DNA of 64,000 nt from Paenibacillus typhae (GCF_900099765.1 NZ_FNDX01000013.1:1-64000); one strand, 5' to 3'. Shown: positions 8,972 to 17,878, counted from the first letter of the stretch. The notes: a model not told the origin generated them from the sequence alone. Numbers and translations: made by a program.

Positions 8972-9050
8972 GTTCAAGTTCCCTTTCAATTTTCTTACCT
9001 TTGATTTTCTATTAGCAGTGTACATATGATAATTCGAGATTTTTAATTTT

Positions 9051-10217
9051 CTATCTCGTGCTTTCTGCTTTTTCCCAAAATGGCTTTGCTTCCCCACTAA
9101 TTATTTTATATACACCTACCCATTGAGCCAAGATAGTCACTAAATAATAATAGATTAGTGTTAGATACTTATTCTTTGATTTAGTAATAGCTCGATATAA
9201 ACCTAATGAATAGATTAGTAATTGCCCAACTAATGCCATGGAATAAATAAAATGATCATCAACCAAAAAAATATTAGTCATCAATAAAACGAAGTGAGCT
9301 ATCCAAAGCAAATACCTACAAGTTCTGTGCCCAAGATAAAAATAAGTAAACCACTTATATTTAACAACATTCAGAATTCTAAAATCAGGTAATATTTGAG
9401 ATAAAAGAACCCTATTACTTCTGACCTTCCTTCCAAACTCATCTTCAATAACTTCTCCAGCTTTTTCATATGCTATAGCATCATGATTAGCAATAGCCCT
9501 CTTACCTTGTAAAGCATAATAAGGAGGCATAGCACTATCGTGACATTGAATTGGATTGAAATCATTGTAATCTTTTGTTCTACAAGCGTATAGTGCACCA
9601 TTACCTGCAGTAATTGTCTGGATTCTGCCCTCAATTTCTCTCGATGCCAAATCACCATCCCAATAACTTGCTTCAGCACTGCTCACGTCACTAACATCGT
9701 GGTTAATTATTGAAAGCCGACCAGAAACGTAGGCAATTTCTTCAGAAGTGAAAGCAGCCATAAGTTCGCTTACAGCACTTTTGTCCATTATAGAATTTGC
9801 ATCAGTCATAATTAAATATTCAGTTGTTACTGTTTTATGCGCTTCATTCTGAGCATTTGTTTTCCCCTTACGGGCTTTAACTTCGAATAACCTAATGTTA
9901 TGTTCCGGAAAACTACGTATGAAATCTTTAACAATCTCATTTGTTTTATCCGTACTGTTATCAGATGAGACCAAGAACTCTATCAAGTCCTTTGGATATT
10001 CAAGACTCACAATATTATGGAGTTTGTCCAAAATTACCTTTTCTTCATTATGCGCCACAACCATAACTGTAACGGAGGGTGTGTGGCTAAAGTTTTTTTC
10101 AAGTCTCTTGGTTTTATACAAATTACTAATTACTTTTAAAGATAAGGGATACCCAATCATTGCCCATACAATTATAAATGCACTGATATAAAAAAGAATT
10201 TTCAACCAAACATCCAT
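9051..10217 (-). CDS. Membrane-bound family 2 glycosyltransferase
   Basis: 388 aa from ATG 10217. The AGAGGGGGCGG stretch just before it is the SD, and the longer frame reads back into the acetyltransferase gene. One N-terminal helix (LKILFYISAFIIVWAMIGYP) anchors a GT-A domain with VTVMVVAHNEEKVI, VSSDNSTDKT, the acidic TDANSIMD and the acceptor motif QCHDSAMPPYYAL. Two or three helices follow at the C-terminus (about 290-375). The architecture resembles IcaA/hyaluronan-synthase-like transferases, but the QxxRW motif is not evident (RVLLSQILPDF takes its place). It probably adds one sugar rather than polymerising. Confidence 0.85.
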   Translation of the reverse strand: MDVWLKILFYISAFIIVWAMIGYPLSLKVISNLYKTKRLEKNFSHTPSVTVMVVAHNEEKVILDKLHNIVSLEYPKDLIEFLVSSDNSTDKTNEIVKDFIRSFPEHNIRLFEVKARKGKTNAQNEAHKTVTTEYLIMTDANSIMDKSAVSELMAAFTSEEIAYVSGRLSIINHDVSDVSSAEASYWDGDLASREIEGRIQTITAGNGALYACRTKDYNDFNPIQCHDSAMPPYYALQGKRAIANHDAIAYEKAGEVIEDEFGRKVRSNRVLLSQILPDFRILNVVKYKWFTYFYLGHRTCRYLLWIAHFVLLMTNIFLVDDHFIYSMALVGQLLIYSLGLYRAITKSKNKYLTLIYYYLVTILAQWVGVYKIISGEAKPFWEKAESTR

Positions 10218-10242
10218 TCTTCCGCCCCCTCTGCAATGTGCA

Positions 10243-10872
10243 TTAACTATCCGTTTGCAATCTTTTCGCTGGAACACCGACATAAGTTCCTGATTCATTT
10301 ATATCTCTTAACACTACAGCTCCGGCCCCTATTTTTGATCCACTGCATATATTAATGTTATTGCTTACAACACAGCCAATTCCCAACCATGCACCTTTTC
10401 CAATCTTTACAGTTCCAGCTAAATGTACTCCAGGAGAGAGATGGGTATATTCTTCAATTACATTATCATGATCAATGCTGGAAGCAGTATTAACTATACA
10501 GCCTTTTCCTATAGAAGAAGAGTTGTTAATGACAACTCCTGCCATAATAACTGTGCCACGCTCTATTGTAACGTTAGAGCCAATAACAGCTTGAGGATGA
10601 ATTAAAGAAATGACTGAAGCTCCTTGATGCTCTAGTTTACTCTGAATTCGCTCCCTTATCACATTACTTCCAATAGCGACAAAAAAATCAAAATCAGACA
10701 AATAATCATCAATCGCATTTGAACCACCTATAACTTTAAAGCCACTACACTCTCTAATAGATTGATCATCATCAACAAAAAAAATTTTTTCCCAATGGTT
10801 CATTGCCTTTCCAACATCTGCTGCTACTTTGCCATGACCACCGGCACCAATAATAACTAAGCCTTTTTTCAT
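10243..10872 (-). CDS. NeuD/PglD-family sugar O/N-acetyltransferase
   Basis: 209 aa. The N-terminal nucleotide-sugar-binding Rossmann half begins VIIGAGGHGKVAADVG, and the C-terminal left-handed beta-helix carries hexapeptide repeats (IGSNVTIERGTVIM, IGKGCIVNTASSIDHD, IGKGAWLGIGCVV). His in SSIDHDN is the expected catalytic base. In PglD it acetylates UDP-4-amino-4,6-dideoxy-GlcNAc. The gene overlaps the sugar transferase gene by 4 nt and sits with PglC-, PglE- and PglF-like genes, so N-acetylation of a bacillosamine-type nucleotide sugar is the best guess. B. subtilis EpsM is the equivalent. Confidence 0.88.
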   Translation of the reverse strand: MKKGLVIIGAGGHGKVAADVGKAMNHWEKIFFVDDDQSIRECSGFKVIGGSNAIDDYLSDFDFFVAIGSNVIRERIQSKLEHQGASVISLIHPQAVIGSNVTIERGTVIMAGVVINNSSSIGKGCIVNTASSIDHDNVIEEYTHLSPGVHLAGTVKIGKGAWLGIGCVVSNNINICSGSKIGAGAVVLRDINESGTYVGVPAKRLQTDS

Positions 10873-11510
10873 AATCTTACACTTTCATTGCTATTTCCAC
10901 TATAAGGCTCTATAGTTACAGAGTTATTCGAATTAATTCCTTCTCTGATAAAAACCTTTTTAATAGTTAAAAAAATAATATTCCAATCTCTCGCAAATTC
11001 AATTTGGTCTACATATTTAACATCAAGATTAAATTTACTTTCCCAACTTAATGCATTACGGCCATTCACCTGAGCTAAACCAGTAAGTCCTGGCTTAACG
11101 TCATGTCTGCGTCTTTGTTGTTCGTCATACAGTGTCAAATACTGCACCAATAATGGTCTAGGTCCAACTATAGCCATGTCACCACGTACTATGTTCCATA
11201 ACTCTGGAAGTTCATCTAAACTTGTTGAGCGCAAAAATTTCCCGAACGATGTAAGGCGTATACTATCAGAAAGCAATTCACCATTAGCATCACGTTCATC
11301 AGTCATCGTTCTAAACTTATACATTTTGAATATTTTCTCATTTAAGCCCGGACGTTCTTGAACAAACAATACAGGTCCACCTAATTTGATTCTTACTAGA
11401 AAAGCAACAATAATCAGAATTGGGCTAAGTAAAAGAAGTGCAATAGTTGAAAGCAAAATATCCTGCGGTCTCTTAATATATGTTGCATAAAACGCTTTTT
11501 TTCGATTCAT
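10869..11510 (-). CDS. Undecaprenyl-phosphate sugar-1-phosphate transferase (PglC/EpsL type)
   Basis: 213-aa monotopic phosphoglycosyl transferase. It has an N-terminal membrane helix (DILLSTIALLLLSPILIIVA), then VQERPGLNEKIFKMYKFRTM, the catalytic region STSLDELPELWNIVRGDM (Asp-Glu pair) and VGPRPLL. It starts the repeat unit by loading the first sugar-1-phosphate on undecaprenyl phosphate. The short PglC-like form, without the extra N-terminal helices of WbaP, matches the adjacent PglD/PglE homologues and suggests a di-N-acetylbacillosamine-like first sugar. Confidence 0.92.
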   Translation of the reverse strand: MNRKKAFYATYIKRPQDILLSTIALLLLSPILIIVAFLVRIKLGGPVLFVQERPGLNEKIFKMYKFRTMTDERDANGELLSDSIRLTSFGKFLRSTSLDELPELWNIVRGDMAIVGPRPLLVQYLTLYDEQQRRRHDVKPGLTGLAQVNGRNALSWESKFNLDVKYVDQIEFARDWNIIFLTIKKVFIREGINSNNSVTIEPYSGNSNESVRL

Positions 11511-11511
11511 T

Positions 11512-12624
11512 TTACTTCCACAACCCCTTAATCAATGCGCAAACTCGTTCCAAATCTGCATCCGTCATTTTTGTGTCTGAAGGTAAACATAGCCCATTCT
11601 CAAACAATTGTTCAGACACTGTACCTCCAACATAATCATACTCAGCAAAAAAAGGCTGCATATGCATCGGTTTCCAAATCGGTCTAGATTCAACATTGTT
11701 TTGTTCCAATGTTATCATGATGTCAAGCGGTCTTACTACCCCGCCTAACGTAATACAGCTTAGCCAGCAATTAGGCTCATTCCACTCGTTGATGGGCATA
11801 AATGTTATTCCATCAAGACCGCTCAGCTTTTCTTGATAATAATTAAATATGTATCTCTTTTTAGCAACACGCTCGTCCAATACTTTAAGTTGGCCTCGGC
11901 CTATTCCAGCAACAACATTGCTCATACGGTAGTTAAATCCAAGCTCACTATGTTGATAATGTCTAGCATGATCTCTTGACTGAGTAGCCCAAAATCTAGT
12001 CTTGGCAACTTGCTCTTCATTATTAGAAACCAGCATTCCGCCACCTGAGGTAGTAATAATTTTATTTCCATTAAACGAAAAAATTCCGTACTCTCCAAAA
12101 GTGCCGGTGTGTTTACCTTTATAGTAGGTTCCTAGTGATTCCGCAGCATCCTCAATTACCGGAACGTTATATCTGCTGCAGATATCCATAATTTTATCCA
12201 TTTCAGCTGAAATTCCGTATAAATGTACGACTATAACAGCCTTAACATTTGGATATTTATTAATAGCCTCTTCTAACGCAGTTGGATCCATATTCCAAGT
12301 TTCCATGTTACTATCAATAAATACAGGGACAGCTCCCTGATAAATAATCGGATTTGCTGTTGCTGAAAAAGTTAAGGATTGACAGAAAACAATATCACCT
12401 GCCCCAACCCCAACTGCTCTAAGAGCTAAATGGATAGCAGCAGTACCTGTTGTAAGTGCTGCCGCTGCATTAATACCAATCTTTTCCGCCAATTCATTTT
12501 CAAACCCAGTGACATTAGCACCTAAAGGCGCAACCCAGTTGGTGTCGAAGGCTTCCTTAACATAATCCATTTCATAGCCTTCATCGCTCATATGTGGTGA
12601 AGATAACCAAATTTTTTCAACCAT
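11512..12624 (-). CDS. DegT/DnrJ/EryC1/StrS aminotransferase (PglE/EpsN type)
   Basis: 370-aa PLP enzyme. The PLP lysine is Lys188 in FSFNGNKIITTSGGGM; EDAAESLG and TTGTAAIHLALRA are the other hallmark blocks. It aminates a 4-keto-6-deoxy nucleotide sugar using glutamate and follows the 4,6-dehydratase in the pathway. A GGGGGAG SD lies 6 nt before the ATG. The gene is preceded by a candidate promoter and, further up, a terminator, so it probably heads a second transcription unit. It ends 1 nt before the sugar transferase gene. Confidence 0.92.
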   Translation of the reverse strand: MVEKIWLSSPHMSDEGYEMDYVKEAFDTNWVAPLGANVTGFENELAEKIGINAAAALTTGTAAIHLALRAVGVGAGDIVFCQSLTFSATANPIIYQGAVPVFIDSNMETWNMDPTALEEAINKYPNVKAVIVVHLYGISAEMDKIMDICSRYNVPVIEDAAESLGTYYKGKHTGTFGEYGIFSFNGNKIITTSGGGMLVSNNEEQVAKTRFWATQSRDHARHYQHSELGFNYRMSNVVAGIGRGQLKVLDERVAKKRYIFNYYQEKLSGLDGITFMPINEWNEPNCWLSCITLGGVVRPLDIMITLEQNNVESRPIWKPMHMQPFFAEYDYVGGTVSEQLFENGLCLPSDTKMTDADLERVCALIKGLWK

Positions 12625-12656
12625 TTATTCTCCCCCTACGCTCTAAATTCAAGTCT

Positions 12657-12685
12657 ATATAATATATTTACGGGTGCGTTAACAA
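12657..12685 (-). promoter_or_regulatory. Candidate SigA-type promoter inside the polysaccharide cluster
   Basis: On the minus strand TTGTTA (12685-12680) and TTATAT (12662-12657) are separated by exactly 17 nt, about 30 nt before the aminotransferase start codon at 12624. This would let the downstream genes be transcribed independently of the terminator at 12796-12836. Confidence 0.45.
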
Positions 12686-12795
12686 ACCAACCCTGTAGTA
12701 TTCAATTAGAGAGATTAATGATTATTCCTATTCACCTTAATGCAAGAGCCTTACTTCTTTAAACAGGCTCTCTTAAATAAAGTTTTAATGAAATT

Positions 12796-12836
12796 TTAGT
12801 GTATAACCTCTATGAAATTTAGAGGTTATACACTAA
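12796..12836 (-). terminator. Strong internal hairpin, probable terminator
   Basis: A perfect 16-bp inverted repeat (12796-12811 with 12821-12836, arms TTAGTGTATAACCTCT and complement) with a 9-nt loop lies just after the stop codon at 12839. In minus sense it is followed by a weak U-rich tail (AAAATTTCATT). A second imperfect hairpin (GAGCCT/AGGCTC) lies further downstream. Confidence 0.6.
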
Positions 12837-12838
12837 TC

Positions 12839-13861
12839 TTAATTCGCCAAACTTTCAGCCAATTTCATACCCTCTTGCAATTCAGCTTCAAAGGTTGCTC
12901 TGTACTGATTGATAATATCTGTACTGTAACCATTAGCAGTCAGTTGCTTCTCAGCATCAGCAACGATACTATTAAAACTAGAAGTGGAGGAAGCTAGTTG
13001 TTGCTTTCCCTGAGCAAGAAGACTGGATTTAGTGGCTTGATCTGTTGCTTGAACATATTGGAAGACAAGACTTACCAAAACTGAGCTACTTTGATTACGC
13101 AGTGCAGTGAGCTTAGCTTCTGTCTCACTTGTAATCTGCTCATATGTGACCTTCCCAGACTCAGCAGATCCGCCCCCGGTTGATGCCCCACTAGTTGGTG
13201 CAGGTGTAGCTGTAGCATAAGGATTGGCACCTCCTGTAGCTCCACTACTTGTTGAACCGCTATTTTGCTCCTGATAACCAGCAGATATAGCTGTAATGGT
13301 CTTAGTCTTCTGATCCCAAGTAATCTTATTGCCTACAGATTCAGAAAGAAAACGAAGCGGAACATACAATGAACCATTCAGCATGTAGCTATCCTGTCCT
13401 GAAGGTACTGCCTTCGCTGACCCATTGAACACATAGCTTGCTTTTACCTTGTTTAGCGAGATACTCTTTATCGTTGTTGCTATAGTGCTAGTATTCCCAG
13501 CGTTCATAAGATATTCTTTAATAACCACTAATTCCGTGCTGCTTGGTTCAGCGACAGTGACCTTCAGATTCTTGGCGTCCCAGCTGACACTCTTCTGTAA
13601 AGCATAGGAAACGAATCTGATTGGCACATAGGTAGTGTTGTTATAAATGAAGACATGTTGACCTGTTGGAGGCTGCATGCTTACTCCGTCAAACACCATC
13701 TTTACATCCATACTCTGTACTTTAATTGTGTCTTCGGCAGCTGCGGCAGTTGCTGATACCGTTACAGCAGATGCCGATATTGGCGCAGTGGCAGTTAGAG
13801 GTGCAGCACCAGTAAGTAATATTAATAGCAATGCAGCAGCCGGCAATTTCACTTTTGACAT
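12839..13861 (-). CDS. Secreted stalk-domain (copper amine oxidase N-like) protein
   Basis: 340 aa from ATG 13861, which has an ideal AAGGAGGGAGTAAGTGAT leader lying across the end of the upstream gene. It has a signal peptide (KLPAAALLLILLTGAAPLTA) and two copies of the copper-amine-oxidase-N/stalk module (VFIYNNTTYVPIRFVSYALQ and SYMLNGSLYVPLRFLSESVG). A Ser/Gly/Thr linker follows, then a helical C-terminal domain of about 110 residues. Stalk modules are common in cell-surface proteins of Paenibacillus and are not catalytic. Its place between the dehydratase and aminotransferase genes suggests a wall- or polysaccharide-associated role, which is inference. Confidence 0.8.
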   Translation of the reverse strand: MSKVKLPAAALLLILLTGAAPLTATAPISASAVTVSATAAAAEDTIKVQSMDVKMVFDGVSMQPPTGQHVFIYNNTTYVPIRFVSYALQKSVSWDAKNLKVTVAEPSSTELVVIKEYLMNAGNTSTIATTIKSISLNKVKASYVFNGSAKAVPSGQDSYMLNGSLYVPLRFLSESVGNKITWDQKTKTITAISAGYQEQNSGSTSSGATGGANPYATATPAPTSGASTGGGSAESGKVTYEQITSETEAKLTALRNQSSSVLVSLVFQYVQATDQATKSSLLAQGKQQLASSTSSFNSIVADAEKQLTANGYSTDIINQYRATFEAELQEGMKLAESLAN

Positions 13862-13862
13862 A

Positions 13863-14531
13863 TCACTTACTCCCTCCTTCTTGTGCTTTAATCCGTTCTT
13901 CTTCAGCAATAATCTCTTTCTGGGTTTTCCCTTGACTTACACCATATTTCTTAGCGATCTGTGAGAGCTCATTGTACTGTTCTTCAGATACTTTACCAAG
14001 AATAATACTGCGCGCTTCCCGCTTATCTTCAATTGTTAATCCGCCTTTAGCAAGCTCTTGAAGGCGTTTAATATCAGAGATACTTAATTGGCTCATAACA
14101 ATAGAAGCCACGTCTGCTTTGTCTTTGACAGTAACGTTATCTTGAATTTCCTTGGCCTTGTCTGTTGATACTTGGGCAGTGTACCCATCTGCAGATGCAG
14201 TAGGTTTGGCTGCAACTGGTGCACTTGTTGCTTCCCCTGCATTATCAGATGAATTCCCTTCGACGGCAGGTTTATCTGCACTATCATCTGGAGTAGCAGT
14301 GTTTGATGGAGCAGTTGTTGCTGTTGGTTCTGGCTCTGTGTTTCCTTCAACCACAACAGGCTCAACAACCTCACCTTGCGCTGCATTATTTGTAGTATCC
14401 TCTACCTCAAAGCCGCCTGCCATTGAATTCATCAGCTTATCTACGGCATAATTCGCCGCAAACAAACCGCCTACACCCAGCACCACAATTACCGACAATG
14501 TCCAGATTAAAACTTTCTTCCATCTTTTCAC
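13863..14531 (-). CDS. Membrane-anchored Thr/Pro/Ala-rich protein, unknown function
   Basis: 222 aa from GTG 14531 (GGAGGT 7 nt upstream). A TTG 21 nt earlier would give a 229-residue form but has no SD. An N-terminal helix (VLIWTLSVIVVLGVGGLFAA) is followed by an acidic, Thr/Ser/Pro/Ala-rich linker of about 90 residues and a helical C-terminal domain of about 85 residues (SQLSISDIKRLQELAKGG, SEEQYNELSQIAKKYG). The predicted topology places the low-complexity stem and helical head outside. The stop is immediately followed by the stalk-protein start, so the two are co-translated. The family is not recognised. A role in retaining or assembling the exopolysaccharide is plausible but unproven. 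Confidence 0.7.
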   Translation of the reverse strand: MKRWKKVLIWTLSVIVVLGVGGLFAANYAVDKLMNSMAGGFEVEDTTNNAAQGEVVEPVVVEGNTEPEPTATTAPSNTATPDDSADKPAVEGNSSDNAGEATSAPVAAKPTASADGYTAQVSTDKAKEIQDNVTVKDKADVASIVMSQLSISDIKRLQELAKGGLTIEDKREARSIILGKVSEEQYNELSQIAKKYGVSQGKTQKEIIAEEERIKAQEGGSK

Positions 14532-14555
14532 TTCATGTACCTCCACATACAATAG

Positions 14556-16388
14556 TTAGCTAATCGCCGCCTGAGCTACCGGCTGCATTGGCACAATCTG
14601 ATTAATAACCTCACGTATGGCTTCTGGCTCTTCAGACAAGACGCGTTCCAATCGTTTGAATTCCAGCTCCAGCTGATTCTGACTGATGACATTTGGTTTA
14701 CCTATAAATATACGGTCATGCTGAGTGGAACCGAGATTCTCTTCTGCTGTAAGCAATTCTTCGTACAGCTTCTCACCCTCACGAATACCCGAGAAGACGA
14801 TGTTGATATCTTTGTAAGGCTCATAGCCGGACAAGGTAATCAGGTCTTCTGCGAGTGTCAGGATCTTCACAGGCTCACCCATATCCAGTACGAATACCTC
14901 GCCGCCCCTGGCGAAAGAACCGGACTGAATGACCAGCTGTACAGCTTCCGGAATCGTCATGAAGTAACGTACCATCTCCGGATGAGTAACAGTTACTGGT
15001 CCGCCAGCAGCAATCTGCTGCTTAAAGGCCGGAATAACACTTCCGCGGCTGCCCAGCACATTACCAAAGCGTACCGCAGAAAACTTCGTATTGCTTGTAG
15101 TATTGAGGCTCTGTACATACATTTCAGCAATCCGTTTCGTAGCTCCCATAACACTGGTCGGATTAACCGCTTTATCTGAGGAGATCAGAACAAATCGCTC
15201 TACTCCATACTTATCCGCACAATCTGCCACATTGCGTGTACCGAACACGTTATTCTTGATGGCCTCGGAAGGATTACGCTCCATCAGTGGCACGTGTTTA
15301 TGCGCTGCCGCGTGAAAGACAACCTGCGGCTTGTGGCTCTCGAAGACCTCCATCATCCGGGTGCGGTCTTGTACATCGGCAATGACAGTCACAATCGAAA
15401 GCTCCGGGAAGCTCTTTCGGAGTTCCATCTCTATTGTGTAAATACTGTTCTCGCCATGACCGAGGATCAGCAGCTTGTCCGGTGCAAAAGGTGAAATCTG
15501 GCGGCAAAGCTCGGACCCGATAGAACCTCCGGCACCCGTAACTAATACCGTCTTATTGTGTACATAACCTAGGATACTGTTCATGTCAGCCACGATAGGC
15601 TCACGCCCAAGCAAGTCTTCTACACTAACATCGCGCAGCTTCTTGATGGATACCTTTCCGGTGATTAGATCACTAAGCGCAGGAATAATCTTCAGCTTCA
15701 CTCCGGTTGTCTTGGACAAACTTACAATCTCGGAAATTTCACTTCGCGATACCGAAGGCATGGCAATAATAATCTCGTGAATGCCCCGTTCTTTCACGAT
15801 CCTTGGAATATCATAGCGGTTCCCCAGTACCGGAACTCCAAGGATCTTTAAATGGAGTTTATCGGCACTGTCGTCAACAAAACCAATCAGACGAGTATTG
15901 GCAAAGGATGCGCCCTTTAACTCTCTGGCAATCAATATCCCGCAATCTCCTGCTCCGACGATTAAGGTATGCACCTCGGTATCTACACTGTTAAATCTGC
16001 CTCTGCGGAAGACTCTCCAGAATAGACGGACGCCACCCACCAGGAGAAGAATAGTCTCAACTGAACGCACCTCAATACTGAAAGGGACACGTGACGGAAG
16101 CATAACAAAAGCTACTGCGTATGAGATTACCGCCCCTACTACAATAGCCTTCATGACCGATACAATCTCGCCAATACTGGCGTACTGCCACATTCTTCGA
16201 TACAATCCGAAATAAATTAGGCTCCCCCCAAAAGATATGGTGCAGATTAACCCGTATAACAGCATCTGTACAACATATTCCTGAGGAATATCATTATAAA
16301 AACGGAACAGGTAAGAAGTCACGATGCTGAACCATATGATGGCAAGATCAATCATGAACAACATGAACACTCTGGTTTTCGCTGTCAT
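14556..16388 (-). CDS. Membrane nucleotide-sugar 4,6-dehydratase (PglF/EpsC/CapD family)
   Basis: 610 aa from ATG 16388 (TTTTGGAGGCAC 8 nt upstream; the longer frame begins at a TTG without an SD). Four N-terminal helices (about 1-115) are followed by a first Rossmann motif (VGAGDCGILIARELKG) and the catalytic SDR domain (VLVTGAGGSIGSELCRQI). The catalytic region SDKAVNPTSVMGATKR has Met in place of the usual Tyr, a hallmark of CapD/PglF dehydratases. It probably converts UDP-GlcNAc to the 4-keto-6-deoxy sugar used by the DegT aminotransferase downstream. Confidence 0.93.
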   Translation of the reverse strand: MTAKTRVFMLFMIDLAIIWFSIVTSYLFRFYNDIPQEYVVQMLLYGLICTISFGGSLIYFGLYRRMWQYASIGEIVSVMKAIVVGAVISYAVAFVMLPSRVPFSIEVRSVETILLLVGGVRLFWRVFRRGRFNSVDTEVHTLIVGAGDCGILIARELKGASFANTRLIGFVDDSADKLHLKILGVPVLGNRYDIPRIVKERGIHEIIIAMPSVSRSEISEIVSLSKTTGVKLKIIPALSDLITGKVSIKKLRDVSVEDLLGREPIVADMNSILGYVHNKTVLVTGAGGSIGSELCRQISPFAPDKLLILGHGENSIYTIEMELRKSFPELSIVTVIADVQDRTRMMEVFESHKPQVVFHAAAHKHVPLMERNPSEAIKNNVFGTRNVADCADKYGVERFVLISSDKAVNPTSVMGATKRIAEMYVQSLNTTSNTKFSAVRFGNVLGSRGSVIPAFKQQIAAGGPVTVTHPEMVRYFMTIPEAVQLVIQSGSFARGGEVFVLDMGEPVKILTLAEDLITLSGYEPYKDINIVFSGIREGEKLYEELLTAEENLGSTQHDRIFIGKPNVISQNQLELEFKRLERVLSEEPEAIREVINQIVPMQPVAQAAIS

Positions 16389-16431
16389 TTTTAGTGCCTC
16401 CAAAAATAACAATTTGATCTATAGAACAATG

Positions 16432-17118
16432 TCAATTTCCATAGTAATAATAATAGTAGCCTTCGCTGGCCTTCCGTTTGACATTATTCAGCACCACACC
16501 CAGCATCTTCGCGCCTACTCTGTCCAGGTTCGCCTTGGCCTTAGCAGCAATTTCCCGTTTCACTTTGCCGTAGCTGACAACCATAATAACACCATCACTC
16601 TTCGAGGCAACAATCTGTGCGTCCGTTACAGCAAGGAGCGGTGGAGTATCAAACATGATTACATCAAACTGCTGACGTAACTCCTGCAGAACCATACTCA
16701 TCCGGTTCGAGGCCATCATTTCGGCAGGATTAGGTGGAATCGGTCCCGACGTCATGATGGACAGGTTAGGAACTCCAGATTCCTGTATAACATCTCTTAA
16801 TTCAGACTGTTGGGATAACAATGACGATAATCCATAGCGGTTACTTAGCGAAAATGTCTTGTGAGCCGTAGGCTTCCGCAGGTCACCGTCAATTAACAGC
16901 ACCTTCTTATCAGCTTGAGCATAAGCAGCTGCAAGATTGGCCGTAACCGTGGATTTCCCTTCTTCCGGTCCGGAGGAGGTAACCATAATAATCTGAATCC
17001 GTTCATCTACAGACGAGAAATCAATATTCGTACGCAGCGCCCGGAACGCTTCCGATACCGGAGAACGCGGGTTGGTTACGGTAATCAGGTGGCGTTGTTT
17101 ATTTGGCTGCTGAGACAT
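16432..17118 (-). CDS. BY-kinase (CpsD/CapB/EpsB-type tyrosine kinase)
   Basis: 228 aa, cytoplasmic. It has Walker A GPEEGKSTVTANLA (about 50-63), Walker A' VLLIDGDLRKP and Walker B VIMFDTPPLL, and ends in a tyrosine cluster (GYYYYYYGN) that is autophosphorylated in this family. With the separate Wzz-like activator encoded just upstream (20-nt overlap) it forms the split Firmicute kinase system that controls chain length and polysaccharide export. Its partner phosphatase is the CpsB-type protein at 20096-20878. Confidence 0.95.
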   Translation of the reverse strand: MSQQPNKQRHLITVTNPRSPVSEAFRALRTNIDFSSVDERIQIIMVTSSGPEEGKSTVTANLAAAYAQADKKVLLIDGDLRKPTAHKTFSLSNRYGLSSLLSQQSELRDVIQESGVPNLSIMTSGPIPPNPAEMMASNRMSMVLQELRQQFDVIMFDTPPLLAVTDAQIVASKSDGVIMVVSYGKVKREIAAKAKANLDRVGAKMLGVVLNNVKRKASEGYYYYYYGN

Positions 17119-17878
17119 GTTCGAGTTCGCCCGCCTTTCTGGATAACGTCTGTGCCTGTGTTGTTGTTCCCTTTGTTTCTTCCTGGCCGAGTCTGGTAAT
17201 CATTGCAATCGTCGGCAGACCTAAGTATTTCTCGATATCCTCTTCCGTCTTCAATGTATCATCCAGATACTCCAGCAGGAAGGCTATACCAAGTCCGATC
17301 ATCAGCGACACAATAATGGCAATAGCCATGTTCATCACGACGTTGGGTTCAACCGGCCCTGGTGCGACAGGCGGATTGAGCTTGGCCTCATTCAGGATCG
17401 ATACATTCTGTACATTGAACAAGGAAGGGATCTCCTGTTTGAACACAAGTGAAATCGCATTTACGATTTCTGCTGCTCTCTGGTATGAATTATCTCGAAC
17501 GACAAGTGTCATCACCTGCGTGTTATTGACAGAGCTCACATTAACCTTCTTAAGCAACTCTTCGGCAGTGGTATTAAACTCCGGGTAATCCTTGGCTACA
17601 ACATCCAGAATAGCCGGTGTCTTGATAATCTCTTTATAGGTGTTAATCAATTGAATATTGGTATTAATCTGGTTCAAGTCCAGCTGTGATGCTGAGGTCT
17701 GTACCTGCTGTGTCTGATTAACAATAATCTTGGTTGAAGCTTCATATACCGGATTCTTAATGTACAGGCTGTACACTCCGGCAAGCAGACATACGACGAC
17801 CACAATACTGACAATCATCCACAGTCTCTTCTTAACAATCTGGAAATAATCGCGAAGATCCAATTCTTGAGCTGACAA
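17099..17878 (-). CDS. Wzz/YveK-type polysaccharide co-polymerase (kinase activator)
   Basis: 259 aa starting at TTG 17878, which has GGAGGG 8 nt upstream. Two transmembrane helices (about 17-37 and 184-203) flank an extracytoplasmic helical domain. The proline-rich motif PPVAPGPVEPN lies just before the second helix, as in Wzz proteins, and a cytoplasmic tail (YLDDTLKTEEDIEKYLGLP) binds the BY-kinase. It is the first gene of the polysaccharide operon after a terminator. No convincing promoter of its own is visible in the 45 nt before it. Confidence 0.9.
   Translation of the reverse strand: MSAQELDLRDYFQIVKKRLWMIVSIVVVVCLLAGVYSLYIKNPVYEASTKIIVNQTQQVQTSASQLDLNQINTNIQLINTYKEIIKTPAILDVVAKDYPEFNTTAEELLKKVNVSSVNNTQVMTLVVRDNSYQRAAEIVNAISLVFKQEIPSLFNVQNVSILNEAKLNPPVAPGPVEPNVVMNMAIAIIVSLMIGLGIAFLLEYLDDTLKTEEDIEKYLGLPTIAMITRLGQEETKGTTTQAQTLSRKAGELEHVSAAK

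Noticed and set aside
12680..12780. Possible riboswitch in the 214-bp polysaccharide gap
   Set aside because: Only simple hairpins and a promoter-like pair were found; no recognisable aptamer motif.
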